A stretch of DNA of 64,000 nucleotides, from NCBI GenBank assembly GCA_024741835.1, contig JAENRP010000097.1, positions 3,733-67,732 on the forward strand, in the 5' to 3' direction. Shown here in pieces: positions 20,112-31,155 of this stretch (its first letter is position 1; the number at the start of each line of letters is the position of its first letter). The stretch is from Diplocarpon mali (lineage: Eukaryota > Ascomycota > Leotiomycetes > Helotiales > Drepanopezizaceae). The translations under genes were made by a program, and so were the position numbers. The notes under the pieces were generated by a model, which made no database searches, had not been told where the DNA came from, and was given only the letters and a program-made list of their open reading frames with translations.

Positions 20112-23100
20112 TCAACCATCGTCATCTTCGTCGTGCTCAAAGTAGTGCGACGTCAATGCCGTCTCGCTCTCCTGAGCAGCCTGCCGTCGCCGGGTTTGGC
20201 GGACAGGCCTGCCAGACTTGCCAGACTTGACGGGCACGGTTGCACGTCGACCTCGCTTGTTCCGAGGCTCCTCTTCGAAATTCGACCCGTCGTCGTCGTC
20301 GGATGAGGGCAGAGAAGAGAGCGCAGACATCTCGTCGTCCTCGGCCGCTTCAGAGGCTTGGAGGCGCTTCTCTCGCTTTGCCTTGCCCTGTTGATGTGAC
20401 GGAGGACGCTTTCCTGCTTGCTTGACTCTTGCTTCGATATCTGTGCGAGCGGGGCCGGCAGGTCGTCTGCGCTTTTGCGGTGCGGGAGCTGGAGCGGTAC
20501 ACTCCACTGTAGATTCCATGTGCTCCTCGAAATCAGGGTGAGTCCCTCCAGCCGAGACGACTCCGGGTGGCTGAGGAGTCGCATATGCCGCGCCAACTCT
20601 CGCTCTTTCAGGCTCATGGTCGTGGCCCTCGACAATGAAGCCACCACTCAGGTCTTCATCGTCGTCTCCCTGGGCGCCGGGAAAGAAACTCTCCCGACGC
20701 GGCGGCTCGGGTTCGTCGGCATCGGAGCCCTCGGCCAAGAAACCGCCCGCCATATCGGCATCCTTACGGTCCGGAGTGCGCCGCTGAGCCTCCGCTTCCA
20801 TATCGCCGCCAGCTGCAGGCTTCTTCTTTCCCATCCAAGGATTCAGGACGTCGGCATGCTCATCTGCGTCGCCAAACTCCTCGCGGACTCTCTCGACGAT
20901 ACGGAGTCCCATGAGCATCTTGCGCCACGTGTGCAGAACCAATTTCCTCGACTTCTCATCCTCTTTGCGTACACGTTCGGCTTCGTCTTGATGCCATTGC
21001 TCCATGATCGCATCGTGATGCTCTTCGGCGACTACGACACCTGAGATGACAGGCACGGCCATCCTGTGTCCAAACTCGAAGCCGACGACAGCTTCCGCAT
21101 AGTCAATCTCGAGCTTCTTGCATATCTTGACGGTCCCACGCAGCGGGATGTGTACCGCTCCCGCGGGAAGCATACTGTCGACATACAGATCGATATTCCC
21201 AAACGAGTTTTTGGGTATGATCCCGTTCTCGATGCGCGGCGGGATGATCCAATCCGTCTGCTCTCGACTGAAGAGGCCCTGCAAGACCTTCTCGCCGCTA
21301 GCATGTTCGGCCTCAGCAAGCTCACGTCTGCGGTTCGTCGTCGCAGCTCGATATGGAACTCGCTTCAAGGGCAGCTCGCCTGCTTTTGGTGCACGACCCT
21401 CCTTATGCCAAGTTTCCATCGTCTTGCAGCTGACCACGTCTTTCCGGCGAAAGACCTTTTCTTCGGTGCTGGCTCCACCTTTGCCCTTGACGGTGAAATT
21501 TCTCACGTGTTCTGCCTCGGGGAGCAGGGCTTCCTCTCGCTTCAGATGTCGCTCAAGGACGAAATCCGGCGAGGTTTTGTAGTATTGCAGAGTCTCCTTG
21601 CCCTCCTCGACCTCTTTCTTCTCGGCCTTCACAGGCTTGAGGTCAGTTGCCTCCTCTAGATCATCAACGTCGGTTCGTGGGCATTTCTTTGACCCTCGGA
21701 TATAGCCGCTCATCACCTGTTTGAACCAGTCCTTGTGCTCATATCGCTTGACCTTGCCGTGTCTGTTGTAGATGGGCACCTTTTCGACTGGGAATCGATT
21801 GCCTCTCGTTCGGCCGGGCCAGACATGGCGCTTGAGGTACCGAGTCGTGACATCCTTCGCCGTGCCGTCCGGGGAATGGCCGATGATGTATGCTGTAACC
21901 TGCTTGGCCTTCTCAGATTTGGCGCCGCGAGTCTCGAATTTCTCAAGGAGCGAAGGGTTTGTCGCATGTATATGTAAGACGATAGGATCGACGGGCGTAT
22001 ATCTGTTGGTGACCGGCGATAGGACTTCAGTCCAGTAGTGAGGATGTACCAAGTCCTTGTCGTAAGCTAGAGCTTGCCGTTTGGCAGGTTTGAACTTGGA
22101 GGTGACATCCTCCACTGCACTATCGTCCCCAGCTGGATCTTCAGAGTCAGATAGATTTATAGGAGCATCTTTGACACCACTGCCTCGGACAGCTCGTGTG
22201 CCTGATTTTGAAGTCGGTTTGGGTGGAATCGTTGCTTTGGCCGTAGTCTTGCCCTTTCCTTTCTCGCTTGGTTTCAAGACAGCCTCGTGTTCGCTCGGAG
22301 TCACGTCGTCGTCCGATGCATGATCGGCAACGTCAACAGACTTCTTGACTTTCAGAATGCGAGGGTTCTTCTCGGTAGCCTCTTCGACCTGACTCCATCC
22401 AAACCCGACAGGTTGCAGATTTGCAACGAGCCGAGCTTCGATACCCAGACCTCTCATCAAGGCAGTGAAGAGCTGTGATCCAACATCACGACTACCTTCC
22501 ATCGCCTCGGCACACTTCCGAAACTCCGCGAGGTCTCTGATTCGTTCGCCGTGGCGCTCCGGATCATGTTTCTCTTCCTTGAAACTTTTCATCTCCTCGT
22601 CTAGTCGTTGCAGAGACATGTATCCAAGCTTCCGCAGACCTGGGGATCTGACGACGAACCGTTTTCTCCAGTATGCCATGAGAAGCCTCATCAGCGCGCA
22701 TATTGGATCGCCTGCACTCATATTTATCTCATCCTCGGCGAGTCTCAGGGCAGGCTCCCCCCAGTCCCTCTGGTTTCTGGGCTCGGAAGTCTTGCCTTTG
22801 GTAGCTTTCGCATTACCCTTCCTGTTTCCTCTCGCAGAAGTGTCTTTGGTTTTCGGAGCAAGTCCGCTGTCGTGCCTCCACTTCTCCACAGCCAATGCGA
22901 CTTTCGGAGGCAACTGCTTCACCAATATATCCTGCAGCTCTCGATCGCAGCACCATGCATTCCGTATCGCGTTGTGGTACATCAACATCATCACATGAAC
23001 CTGATGCGTGGCGACCCTGATACCTCGTTCTATCTTGCTCGGTCCTTTCTTGGAACCCAGGGGGTTCGTTATAGATACTCGCTCATCTCTCCTCAATACC

Positions 23101-23498
23101 AATTCGAGATCGCCTGATGGTTCGGGTCCTACGGGTCTGGGTACCGAGTTGGTCTCCACATCTTCGAACTCGATGTCCTCTTCTTCTTCGTCCTCATCTT
23201 CCTCGTCCGTCCTCTGCCGTTCCGCAGATGGCACATCTTCGAAGTCTTGTTCGGACAAGGAGGAGAGTGAACTCTCGTCATCATCACTGGCAGCTGCCAG
23301 CTGTTGGAGCAGGGCCCTCTTACTCTCAACGCCACGTCTCGACCCTGTCCCAGCGTCAAGGTCGTCAAAAAGAGTCGGCTTCCGAGGAGCGGTTGTCGCC
23401 GTTTGCTTGGGCGTGCCACTCTTCTTGAGAGGAGGCTTTGAGGGCCCTGCCTCTGGTGAGACTGATCGCAGCCGTTTGCGAGGGAGGAATGGGGGCAT
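20112..23498 (-). CDS. RAD4: Rad4/XPC nucleotide-excision-repair damage sensor
   Basis: Recognises helix-distorting lesions such as UV photoproducts and starts global nucleotide excision repair in the nucleus. One uninterrupted frame gives 1,128 aa from the ATG at 23498 (MPPFLPRKRLRSVSPE). The frame is open 46 codons further upstream but that leader looks untranslated. An acidic N-terminal region precedes the transglutaminase-like domain (about 165-510: HVMMLMYHNAIRN, LRLLMAYWRKRFVVRS, GLGIEARLVANLQPVGF, HYWTEVLSP). The beta-hairpin domains follow: BHD1 at about 640 (FVLERHLKREEALLP), BHD2 with LFSREQTDWIIPP, and BHD3 at about 765-815 (NIDLYVDSMLPAGAVHIP, AVVGFEFGHRMAVPVISG). The C-terminal 250 residues are disordered, with basic and acidic patches. 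Lack of introns in so long a gene is notable here. Confidence 0.93.
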   Translation of the reverse strand: MPPFLPRKRLRSVSPEAGPSKPPLKKSGTPKQTATTAPRKPTLFDDLDAGTGSRRGVESKRALLQQLAAASDDDESSLSSLSEQDFEDVPSAERQRTDEEDEDEEEEDIEFEDVETNSVPRPVGPEPSGDLELVLRRDERVSITNPLGSKKGPSKIERGIRVATHQVHVMMLMYHNAIRNAWCCDRELQDILVKQLPPKVALAVEKWRHDSGLAPKTKDTSARGNRKGNAKATKGKTSEPRNQRDWGEPALRLAEDEINMSAGDPICALMRLLMAYWRKRFVVRSPGLRKLGYMSLQRLDEEMKSFKEEKHDPERHGERIRDLAEFRKCAEAMEGSRDVGSQLFTALMRGLGIEARLVANLQPVGFGWSQVEEATEKNPRILKVKKSVDVADHASDDDVTPSEHEAVLKPSEKGKGKTTAKATIPPKPTSKSGTRAVRGSGVKDAPINLSDSEDPAGDDSAVEDVTSKFKPAKRQALAYDKDLVHPHYWTEVLSPVTNRYTPVDPIVLHIHATNPSLLEKFETRGAKSEKAKQVTAYIIGHSPDGTAKDVTTRYLKRHVWPGRTRGNRFPVEKVPIYNRHGKVKRYEHKDWFKQVMSGYIRGSKKCPRTDVDDLEEATDLKPVKAEKKEVEEGKETLQYYKTSPDFVLERHLKREEALLPEAEHVRNFTVKGKGGASTEEKVFRRKDVVSCKTMETWHKEGRAPKAGELPLKRVPYRAATTNRRRELAEAEHASGEKVLQGLFSREQTDWIIPPRIENGIIPKNSFGNIDLYVDSMLPAGAVHIPLRGTVKICKKLEIDYAEAVVGFEFGHRMAVPVISGVVVAEEHHDAIMEQWHQDEAERVRKEDEKSRKLVLHTWRKMLMGLRIVERVREEFGDADEHADVLNPWMGKKKPAAGGDMEAEAQRRTPDRKDADMAGGFLAEGSDADEPEPPRRESFFPGAQGDDDEDLSGGFIVEGHDHEPERARVGAAYATPQPPGVVSAGGTHPDFEEHMESTVECTAPAPAPQKRRRPAGPARTDIEARVKQAGKRPPSHQQGKAKREKRLQASEAAEDDEMSALSSLPSSDDDDGSNFEEEPRNKRGRRATVPVKSGKSGRPVRQTRRRQAAQESETALTSHYFEHDEDDDG

Positions 23499-24065
23499 CT
23501 TGTCACATATTAACAGCAAGTATGGCAGCAATGTCAGCGCGTTGGAGTGTCCAGATTGCGAAGGCTGTTGTATTGAGAACGTTTCCAGCCTTGCTTCAAT
23601 GAGGTCACCAGAAGCCCTAGCGTCAGGTACGGACAAGGGTCACGATGGCGGCCTGTGCCACCATTTTAGGTTGAGTTTGTTTACGTCTTGTTTGCAAAAT
23701 GTGCAGAATAGCTGCTTTCGAAGCCAAAAAAAAAATCCTGTAGTTGGTATCGAACCAACCTCGACGAGATTTTCGTCCGGAGAACGCCCATCTGCTCAAA
23801 ACACCGAGCCAACGGAAGATGAGGGTGCAATTAGCTGTCAAGCTCTAGTCAGAATCTTACGAGTCAAACCTTGCAGAGTATATCTGCATCCAATATGCCA
23901 TATGCCCAGCACCTTATGCTATAACAGAGTGCACGTGGACGGATGTCTGCACACTTATGAGCAGACGTCTAGCCTAGTATATCCTGATCAAGTCCCTCGT
24001 CCGTCCCGACAGTCTGCCATATATACCCGAGCACCCTCCCACGCCACAATTCTTTACATCTTCCC
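23499..24065. other. Intergenic, RAD4 promoter side, with tRNA-like sequence
   Basis: Short intergenic stretch upstream of RAD4 and downstream of the MDP1-like gene. It includes the tRNA-like sequence at 23736-23818. Confidence 0.4.
23736..23818 (-). tRNA. tRNA-like sequence, probably degenerate (class II-like)
   Basis: On the minus strand there is a perfect T-arm hairpin (GTTGG-TTCGATA-CCAAC), a D-arm-like hairpin (GCTC ... GAGC), a possible long variable arm (CTCGTCGAG) and a terminal run of nine T. However, the acceptor ends pair poorly and I cannot fold a proper five-base anticodon stem. I rate it a tRNA relic or a tRNA with an intron I could not place. Confidence 0.3.
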
Positions 24066-24689
24066 TTATACAGTATCATCCCCAGCCTTTGCAGCATCGT
24101 GTCCATACTTTCTCCTCCAGTCCCCAATCCCCCTCTCCAGCTCCGCCCGGGAAACGCCATCTCTGACCAGATACATCGTCACCCCCAAACTCTCTACATT
24201 CCGGTTCCTCGACTCATCGTCAAAGAACAGCATATCCTCGTACTTCAGCCCCGTCGCTTTCTGCAGCTGCTTGAAGTGCGTGATCTTGCTTCCAGGGTAG
24301 ATCTCCAGGTGATCGAAGAACTCAATCGCCTTCTTTTTCGTCCCCTCCGCGTCCGCAACGTGTAGCAGCCGGAGCATCTCTCGTCCCAGCTCAGGGGCAG
24401 ATGTGCGGGATGCGGCGGCGACTTGGATGCCGCTAGATTGTAGAGAGGAGAGGATCGAGGGAACTTCGTGGTAGAAGGCGAAGGACTCGCCGGAGCGGTC
24501 TCTCACGGATTCGTGAGTGGGAGAGGCCTTGAGAGGAGGGGCGACGTGTGTATCGACCCAGAAAGGCCAGAGAGTATAGTCGAGGTCGAAGACAAAGAGC
24601 TTGGGGAGGACACCTTCTGAGAAGCTGGATGGAGGGGTTGCGGAGGATGCGTCGGCGGGCGTGGATGGTTTGCTCGACCTTTTGACCAT
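24066..24689 (-). CDS. Magnesium-dependent phosphatase-1-like HAD phosphatase
   Basis: A single exon of 207 aa. The catalytic HAD motif I is FVFDLDYTLWPFWVDTH, the D-x-D-Y-T-L-W-P form typical of MDP-1 enzymes. Motif II is VAAASRTSAPELGREML, Lys-containing motif III is GSKITHFKQLQ, and motif IV is MLFFDDESRNRNVESLGVT. MDP-1 proteins dephosphorylate small substrates such as protein-bound or glycation-derived sugar phosphates; the physiological substrate in fungi is uncertain. The start at 24689 (MVKRSSKPST) is preferred over the upstream in-frame ATG at 24869, because a Ser/Pro-rich linker then leads straight into motif I. It is divergent from the GNAT gene. Confidence 0.88.
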   Translation of the reverse strand: MVKRSSKPSTPADASSATPPSSFSEGVLPKLFVFDLDYTLWPFWVDTHVAPPLKASPTHESVRDRSGESFAFYHEVPSILSSLQSSGIQVAAASRTSAPELGREMLRLLHVADAEGTKKKAIEFFDHLEIYPGSKITHFKQLQKATGLKYEDMLFFDDESRNRNVESLGVTMYLVRDGVSRAELERGIGDWRRKYGHDAAKAGDDTV

Positions 24690-25194
24690 TGCGCACAGAT
24701 TGCACAGGAAGATGGAGGGCGTGAGTGGGAGGGCGTCGTCGTGGCGAGGATCTGAAGCTGTGCGTTGAGTTGCAATGGTGACGGCCGAAGAATCCTCTTT
24801 TCTAACCGTGGCAAACGCCGCATCTCCGCACCTCACGTCACAGAAGCGATAAACTTTTTTTGTTCCCAAGCCTCCGCAGGGATCTCACGCCACGCTCTGC
24901 CCTGGAGGCTGGAGCTTAGGCCGTTCACAGGGATTGGAAGTCCATTGTACGAAAAGGTACGAAGTATATGTCGAAAATTATTCTCCGATCGGGTTAGAGT
25001 TTGCCTCTGACAAACTAAAGATCCCTCCCATTCCTTCCCGCCGTCTCTCTTTTTTTCTTCTGACTTGGCCTCACTCATTTCTCCCAGGCCTTTTCCCTCT
25101 GTGCTGGCATCACTCGCAAAACTACTTCACGGTCCGAGAACATACCATTCACACGTTCCTACCGTACCTCCCGTGCCTCTCGCCTCCCTCGACG
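24690..25194. promoter_or_regulatory. Divergent promoter region, MDP1-like / GNAT
   Basis: About 500 bp between two divergent start codons. A CT-rich stretch at 25030-25110 sits in the position of a fungal 5' leader for the GNAT gene. No specific binding site was recognised. Confidence 0.4.
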
Positions 25195-25779
25195 ATGCTT
25201 GACTCTCTGACCATTCTGGCTATAGCCGCTGAGGCCGTCCAAAGGTCCGAGTCCTTGGAGCTCGAACGAGAATTCATCATCCGCAGACCTCGAACGTCCG
25301 ACATCCCCCTTCTCGCAGATGTCGAGCGATCTGCTGCACAGATATTCAGGGCGACCGACCTCAAGTCTCTCGCTGACGGAGCCACGCTCGACCCCTACCT
25401 ACTCGTCACCGTTGCCAACGCAGGCTACCTGTGGGTGGCAGCCGATCGATACGACCATCCCATCGGCTTCTTGGGAGGCAACTATTTGAATGGCCACTTC
25501 CATATCATCGAGTTGTCGGTGGCCAAGTCATACCAGGGTCGTGGGATCGGGAGTGCGTTGATGTCAACTATGCTACAGCAAGTACGACGGGAAGGGTACA
25601 GATCGATTACCTTGACGACGTTCAAAGATCTCCCTTGGAACGGACCGTGGTACGCCCGAATCGGATTTGCGGAGGTGAAGGCACAAGAAATGGGAAGAGA
25701 CTTTGAAAAGCTTGTCGACAGCGAGGCACAACACGGCTTGGACCCACAACGGCGGTGCGTGATGCGGATGATATTCTAA
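25195..25779 (+). CDS. GNAT-family N-acetyltransferase
   Basis: A single exon of 194 aa beginning MLDSLTILAIAAEAVQ. The acetyl-CoA-binding motif A is clear (HIIELSVAKSYQGRGIGSAL), with the Q-G-R-G-I-G-S pyrophosphate loop at about residue 118. The downstream helix is MLQQVRREGY, and the C-terminal strand region is LTTFKDLPWNGPWYARIGF, with Tyr before R-I-G-F as in many GNATs. The substrate cannot be read from sequence; small-molecule amine acetylation is typical for this size. The frame is open upstream, but this ATG lies directly before the conserved region and after a CT-rich leader. Confidence 0.87.
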   Translation: MLDSLTILAIAAEAVQRSESLELEREFIIRRPRTSDIPLLADVERSAAQIFRATDLKSLADGATLDPYLLVTVANAGYLWVAADRYDHPIGFLGGNYLNGHFHIIELSVAKSYQGRGIGSALMSTMLQQVRREGYRSITLTTFKDLPWNGPWYARIGFAEVKAQEMGRDFEKLVDSEAQHGLDPQRRCVMRMIF

Positions 25780-27148
25780 TTTCGAAACTTGCTGCGGGGG
25801 AAACTCCCCCGATACGCAATGGGAGATCTTTTGCAGCCGCCATACCTGAATGGCCCGAGTTCAACCACGCGACGCTGGGTAGTCTTGGGGACGAGACGGA
25901 TTGTTCTAGTGTCTCTCAAGGGAGGCAAACATAGTCAGCTCCGCTTTGCGATCAATGGCGCAGATGCCCCAGGACATTGGCTTTGATCAGGGCTGCGCAT
26001 GTCACCGGCTTTCCTTGCACTCGAACTTGGTCGTGTCTTTAGTAGCAGCGTGGAGGATGGATTGCTTCTGGCTATTACTATCGGAGAAGAGATCGTCCAA
26101 ACACATCCCGGGAACTTGGGCATGGAACCTTTCTCGACGAGCTACAGCGGGGAACGCGAAGGAAATGATGCCGTGCTCCTCCACCGATGGTCACAGGCGA
26201 GTGGGGGTGTTTGATTTGCGCCGTTGTAACATAGAAAAATGACGGCAGCTCTTTTGTCTTGGAGGATGTGGAGCTCTTGAATGTTGTACCATCATCTGTT
26301 TTGTACTGTACCTCTGTTGCCAGGAGCTGGACAATCCATGGCGGCCTTATCTATTCTGGGGCGCCGCCCGTATCCCTGCGCCGTATCGCGACTCTTGTCA
26401 TTCGTATCGACGCCGGTTTGGAGGTCTGATAGGCATGCCGGCGCTGCACCCCCCCCGGCAGCCTGCGAGATCTGATTACCAAGTCATTGATTTATTTCAA
26501 ACCATGACAGCAGCTCCTTATCTTGAGCCCCCGGCCCCGATCGCAGGTTGCGGAGCACAGCAACAAGTGTCTGGCTCTGGCTGATTTGACTGCTCGTCCC
26601 GTACAGGACAGCTTCGAAGCCGCTCGCACCAGTCGTCACACCGGCAAGCAGGGCCAGTCCGTGGCAGCAGGAAAGCCTCAGTCGAATGGACGTCTTATCG
26701 GGCATTCCCAGGATCTCGTCAGGGTATCTCATCTTTCGCGTCACAATCTCGGCAGGGAGTCTGCCCAGCATCGAGCCTCTGCGTCCCGACCACGGGTATC
26801 GCGCAGAGAATCAATCGTATCTCAGGAGCCCCAGCTTGCTTCATCGCTTGATCCCTCCAGACCTGCGCGGGAGGGGCCTCCTATCCTTGCTAGGTCCACC
26901 TCTCACAAGAGAGCGTGGGCGGGCAGCGAGCGGTTCATAAATGGGTTTGGGGAAGGCGGAGGCTTTCCTTTGCATTTCTGCTCTCGCTCTGCTCTCGCTC
27001 TGCTCTGCGCCGACTCTGCTCTGCTGCTGTGTGCTGATCGACTTTGTTGACTTCTAGGCGAGACTGGCCCCCTCCCGCAAACCCGCTCGGCAATCGCAAA
27101 CTGGCCGGTGGTCGATCACCCTCCCTCTCGGACCCAAACTGTTCAAGC
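25780..27148. other. Intergenic, about 1.4 kb
   Basis: Overlapping frames at 26484-26771 (minus) and 26523-27050 (plus) lack motifs. CTCTGCT repeats (26988-27035) lie just upstream of the permease and probably belong to its leader. Confidence 0.4.
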
Positions 27149-28987
27149 ATGGCTGCGATTCCGCAGAAAACCACCACGCCCTCGCGAGATCCAGGCAGGA
27201 GACCCTCCGTGGCGGATCAGAGCTACGCGCCGCCACCAGAGGTCAATGAGTCGGGCCACGTCCAAGAACTCGAGCGGAACTTCTCCCTCTTCTCCATCTG
27301 CGCCGTCGGGATCGTCACCGGAAACACCTGGGCGGCTCTGGGCGGCTCGATTGTCATCGCAATCTACAACGGCGGCCCCCCTGGGGTTTTGTACGAGTTT
27401 GTCGCCGTATCCATCTTCTACTGGCTGATAGCTGCGTCGCTCGCGGTGAGCGCCGTGCAATGCTCCTCGACCGGACGACGCCGGTGCTAACACGCGGCCA
27501 CAGGAACTCGCATCGTCGATGCCCAGCAGCGCGGGAGTGTACCACTGGGCTTCTGTCACGCCGGGGGAGAGGTATGGTCGTGTCGTCGGCTGGTTTGCCG
27601 GATGGTGGAATACATTTGCGTGGATGTGTGGCACGGGTAGGTCGAGAGGAAGTTCCCAGCCACGGAGCCGCTTCGATGCTGACACGCACAGCGACGATGG
27701 CAAGCATCAGCGGCCAGATTGCCGTCGCGATGTACGGCCTGTATCACCCGGACTATACGCCGGAGAGATGGCATGTCTTCATCGCATACCTGCTCATCAC
27801 GTGGATGTCTTGCTCGGTGGTCTTGCTCGCGAACAAAGCCCTCCCGCTGATCAACCTGGTCGGGCTATGCTTCATCCTGGGCGGGGTGCTCGTCACGATC
27901 ATCGTCTGTGTTGCGCTGCCGTCCTCGACTGGCGATGGGTGCGTGGTCCATCACAAGAAGCCCCTCCTCTTGCAAGTGATCTGTCGGCCAACGTTTAGCA
28001 TGATCTAGATATGCCCGGTCCGCCTTCGTCTGGGCCGACTGGTCCAACCAGACGGGATACTCCAGCGACGGCTTCGTCTTCTGCGCCGGCATGCTCAACG
28101 GCGCCTACGCGGTGGGCACGCCGGACTGCGTCTCCCACCTGGCGGAAGAGATCCCCAACCCGAGGCGCAACGTGCCGCTCGCCATCGGGGCGCAGATGGC
28201 GACGGGCTTCGTGACGGCCTTCTGCTACGCCGTGGCCATCTTCTACGCCACCTCGAACCTCGACGAGGTCCTCGATGCGCCCTATTTCCCCCTCGCGGTC
28301 ATCTACCGCCAGGCCACCGCGTCGAGGGCCGGCACCATGGGGCTCCTGGTCCTCGTCCTCGTCCCCATCATCTGCTGCTGCGTCGGGAACTTCATCACGG
28401 CCGGCCGGTGCCTGTGGACCATCGCGCGCGACGAGGCCGTCCCCTTCTCGCGCACCTTCAGCCAGATCCACCCCCGCTTCCGGAACCCCTTCAACGCAAC
28501 CCTCTGCTGCGCCGCCTTCTGCACCGTGCTGGGGGCCGTCTACGTCGGCTCGTCGACAGCCTTCAACGCCTTCGTCGGCTCCTTCGTGGTCCTCACGACG
28601 CTCTCCTACCTCGCCGCTATCCTCCCCTTCATCCTCGCCCGCCGCTTCGCCCGCCCCTCGGCTGGCCCCGGCCCGTGTACCAACAGCCTGCGGCCCGGTC
28701 CGTACCAGATGGGCCACTACCCCGGGTACGCAGTCAACATCGTCGCCTGCGCGTACATCGTCGTGTTCGTCGTCATCTACTGCTTCCCGTCTTCGCTGCC
28801 GGTCACTGCCGTCAACATGAACTACGCCTCGCTGATCACGGGATCCGTGACCATCTTTGCGGCGATCTGGTGGCGGGTCAAGGGCGGGCAGTACACGGGT
28901 CCGAGGGCCGCCCTGCATGGACACGAGGGGGCTTCGCCTGATGCTGCGCAGCCGCCATGTTCTGGTGCGAAGGAACTCCTTGCTTGA
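27149..28987 (+). CDS. APC-family amino acid/choline-type permease
   Basis: Exons 27149-27445, 27504-27636, 27692-27938 and 28009-28987 (introns 55-70 bp) give 551 aa, normal for fungal amino acid, GABA or choline permeases, with about 12 membrane segments. TM1 carries the APC signature (NFSLFSICAVGIVTGNTWAA, then LGGSIVIAIYNGGPPG). The next segments read ELASSMPSSAGVYHWAS and GWFAGWWNTFAWM. The conserved loop reads PDCVSHLAEEIPNPRRNVPL. The final helices are VNIVACAYIVVFVVIYCF and NYASLITGSVTIFAAIWW. It is expected at the plasma membrane, importing an amino acid or amine. The motifs lean to the GABA/choline (Uga4/Hnm1) branch, but substrate is inference. Third-position GC is high in the last exon. 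Confidence 0.88.
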
Positions 28988-30132
28988 GCAGCCTGCGGAG
29001 ATTGCGAAGGCTGTTTTCAGACTGTACTTGTACTTATACACATACAACTCTTCTCCTCGCAGCAGCTCCCCGCGGCCGATTCCCGGCGTGCTGGAGTGGC
29101 TGCCTAAGCGCGTGTTGTGGTCGCAAGCGAGAAGCTCGCGTAGACCCAGGGCCCAGAGGGGCCGGACCTCGATTCGCTCCGGTGGCCAGGCATGTGGTCT
29201 CGTCGTCTGTTTCGAGCGGTCCCGGAGAGCGTGAGCGTGTTTGGATTCTGGGATTGTCCCGCGGGGCTAGTGAAGTCTTTGGAGGAAAGGAGATCCGCAG
29301 GGGTGCGAGGCGCGGCGGGAGAAATAGATGGGGGTCTTGGTGGAGGCCGTGTGGAAGGTCTGGGTTCGAGATGTGCTCGCAGTACGCGAGATTCGCCATT
29401 TTATCATCTGGCGAGATGAATCACTTAGACCAGATGTCACTGCCCTCAACATCCTCTTTGCTGACAACGATAGAGAGAAAAACCCGGTCAGACCCGCGCG
29501 GCGCAACGCTTGTTTACATTGCATCTTGGCAACGCTATCCGATACCCATTCCAGCGAAACGACTCCGACTACACAGTCGAGAGTACCAACTAGCAATGCA
29601 CATAACCAGTGCGCGTGGGAAGGCAGTTTTCGACCGGTGAACGATTCCCGGTCGATGCAGACGTAGAGAGGCGTTTCCCGAGGCGCAGGAGTTTATGCGA
29701 GCGAGTAGGGAGTAAACGAGTCGGATTTTCAGCACGAAAATGGTTCGTTTCGTTCGTTGGGTACATTCTGACAGGTTTGCCTTTTTCTTTAGCTCTTCCT
29801 GCGACAAACTCCACGTCTTGAAGAAGACTCTCGGCCCTCATAGTCTCTTTTACCTGGGTGTGTACCGACGGTTGTCGGCACCGAGGACTGGTAGATAACT
29901 GGTTAACTTAACGGCTTGCCCGCACAAAAGTTTCAGCTGTGCCCATTGATTATGCAGTCTTGGGACTTGTCATTCGAGATTGTCGCCCGGGACGTATCCT
30001 GGAAAAGGCTGCTCAAACGGCACGCGAACATGCATTTCAAGAATGAGAATACTCGTCTAAAGATGATACGTATTTTGGCGATACACGAAGCACCCTCTGC
30101 AGCGAATTCCCTGTGCAGGACCGTGAGCAATG
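28988..30132. other. Intergenic, about 1.1 kb
   Basis: Lies between the 3' ends of two convergent genes. No frame with protein-like character was found. Confidence 0.4.
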
Positions 30133-31155
30133 CTAAGCTTCTTCCATCACCTGAATCGAAATGATAGAAGGCTTCCGACTCTCAGTCTTGCTAGTGACCA
30201 CAGGCCCAAATATGTTGAGCGGCTTCTCACGAACCGGATTGCTTGTGATGATTCCTCCCAGAAACCCGTCCCGCGACTCAACGTTACCGCAGTCAGGCAC
30301 AATCTTCCCATCCCGACGAGTGAGTCTCAGCATGGCCTTGTTCTCATGCCAGTCTTCCAACTCGTCCATCTCTCTCTCAATCTCTTCGTTGACCAAGACG
30401 AATGTCCTTGCATCTTTGCCAAGCCCGGTCTCGACGATCCTCTCTTTCCCATACTTTGTGCGGAAACTCTGCACAAATTTACGGGGGATTTCGTTCCTGC
30501 TATCATTCTGGTGTCCGATATCCTCGGGAAGTTCTTCGAGGCGAGTGATGTAGCCATTATGGTCGAGGACGTGGTAACGGTTGAGCTTGCGGCTGCACGT
30601 GATTTCCCTGCCGAATTCCATGACCTTGTTGAGTTCGACGTTGAGGTCGATGCCGAAGAAATATTGGATTGGGTATGGCTCAATATCCGGCTCGAAGGAC
30701 GGCTCTTGTTCTGGCCACTAAGTCTAGGGGTCAGCGCTCTCTCGGTAGGAGTGTCCAGATATCTACCTACGTCCTTCGCGAGAGCAGGATGCCTGCGTGG
30801 GGAGCGCTTGTTGTAGTACCAGAATCCCTCTTCGGTGAAGAGGATGCTCCTATCTGTGTTGTGTTGGAATCAGATTCCTGTTTGTACTCTGGGGTCTTTC
30901 GTACTTACCCTCGGATAGAAAGGTGCATGTCCTAGTCTTACTTGGTCCGCTGGCATTGTTCAGGTGGACTTCTGATCCAGTCAATAAGGCCCAATCGAAG
31001 TCCTCGAACTCGGATCTGAAGGCATCGTCGATGAATATTTTGTTGGAAGCTGGATCGGGGACTCCAATAAATGCCCAATTGGCTGGGGACAGAGCAGCCA
31101 TATCGCCAAAAGCTGCTATGACTTTGGAGTGATGGCTTCGAAGGCGACTTGGCAT
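30133..31155 (-). CDS. Hypothetical protein, three exons, 304 aa
   Basis: Exons 31155-30909, 30853-30771 and 30717-30133, joined over two clean introns (55 and 53 bp), give a continuous frame. The protein begins MPSRLRSHHSKVIAAFGDM and includes FIGVPDPASNKIFIDDAF, ILFTEEGFWYYNKRSPRR, QYFFGIDLNVELNKVMEFGR and TGLGKDARTFVLVNEEIE. It is soluble and charged, with no signal peptide or membrane segment. I do not recognise the family. The splice joins and the regular mixed composition make it a probable real gene. An in-frame ATG at 31248 would add 31 residues. Confidence 0.55.

Noticed and set aside
23008..24300. 430-codon plus-strand frame
   Set aside because: It is antisense to the N-terminal part of RAD4 and runs through the tRNA-like sequence; serine-rich content reflects the acidic coding strand opposite.
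14906..29000. Secondary-metabolite gene cluster
   Set aside because: No polyketide synthase, NRPS, terpene synthase, P450 or cluster regulator is present; neighbours are repair, phosphatase, acetyltransferase and permease genes.
27995..29047. 350-codon minus-strand frame antisense to the permease
   Set aside because: It exists because of high third-position GC in the permease exon; composition is Gly/Asp/Arg-rich without any motif.
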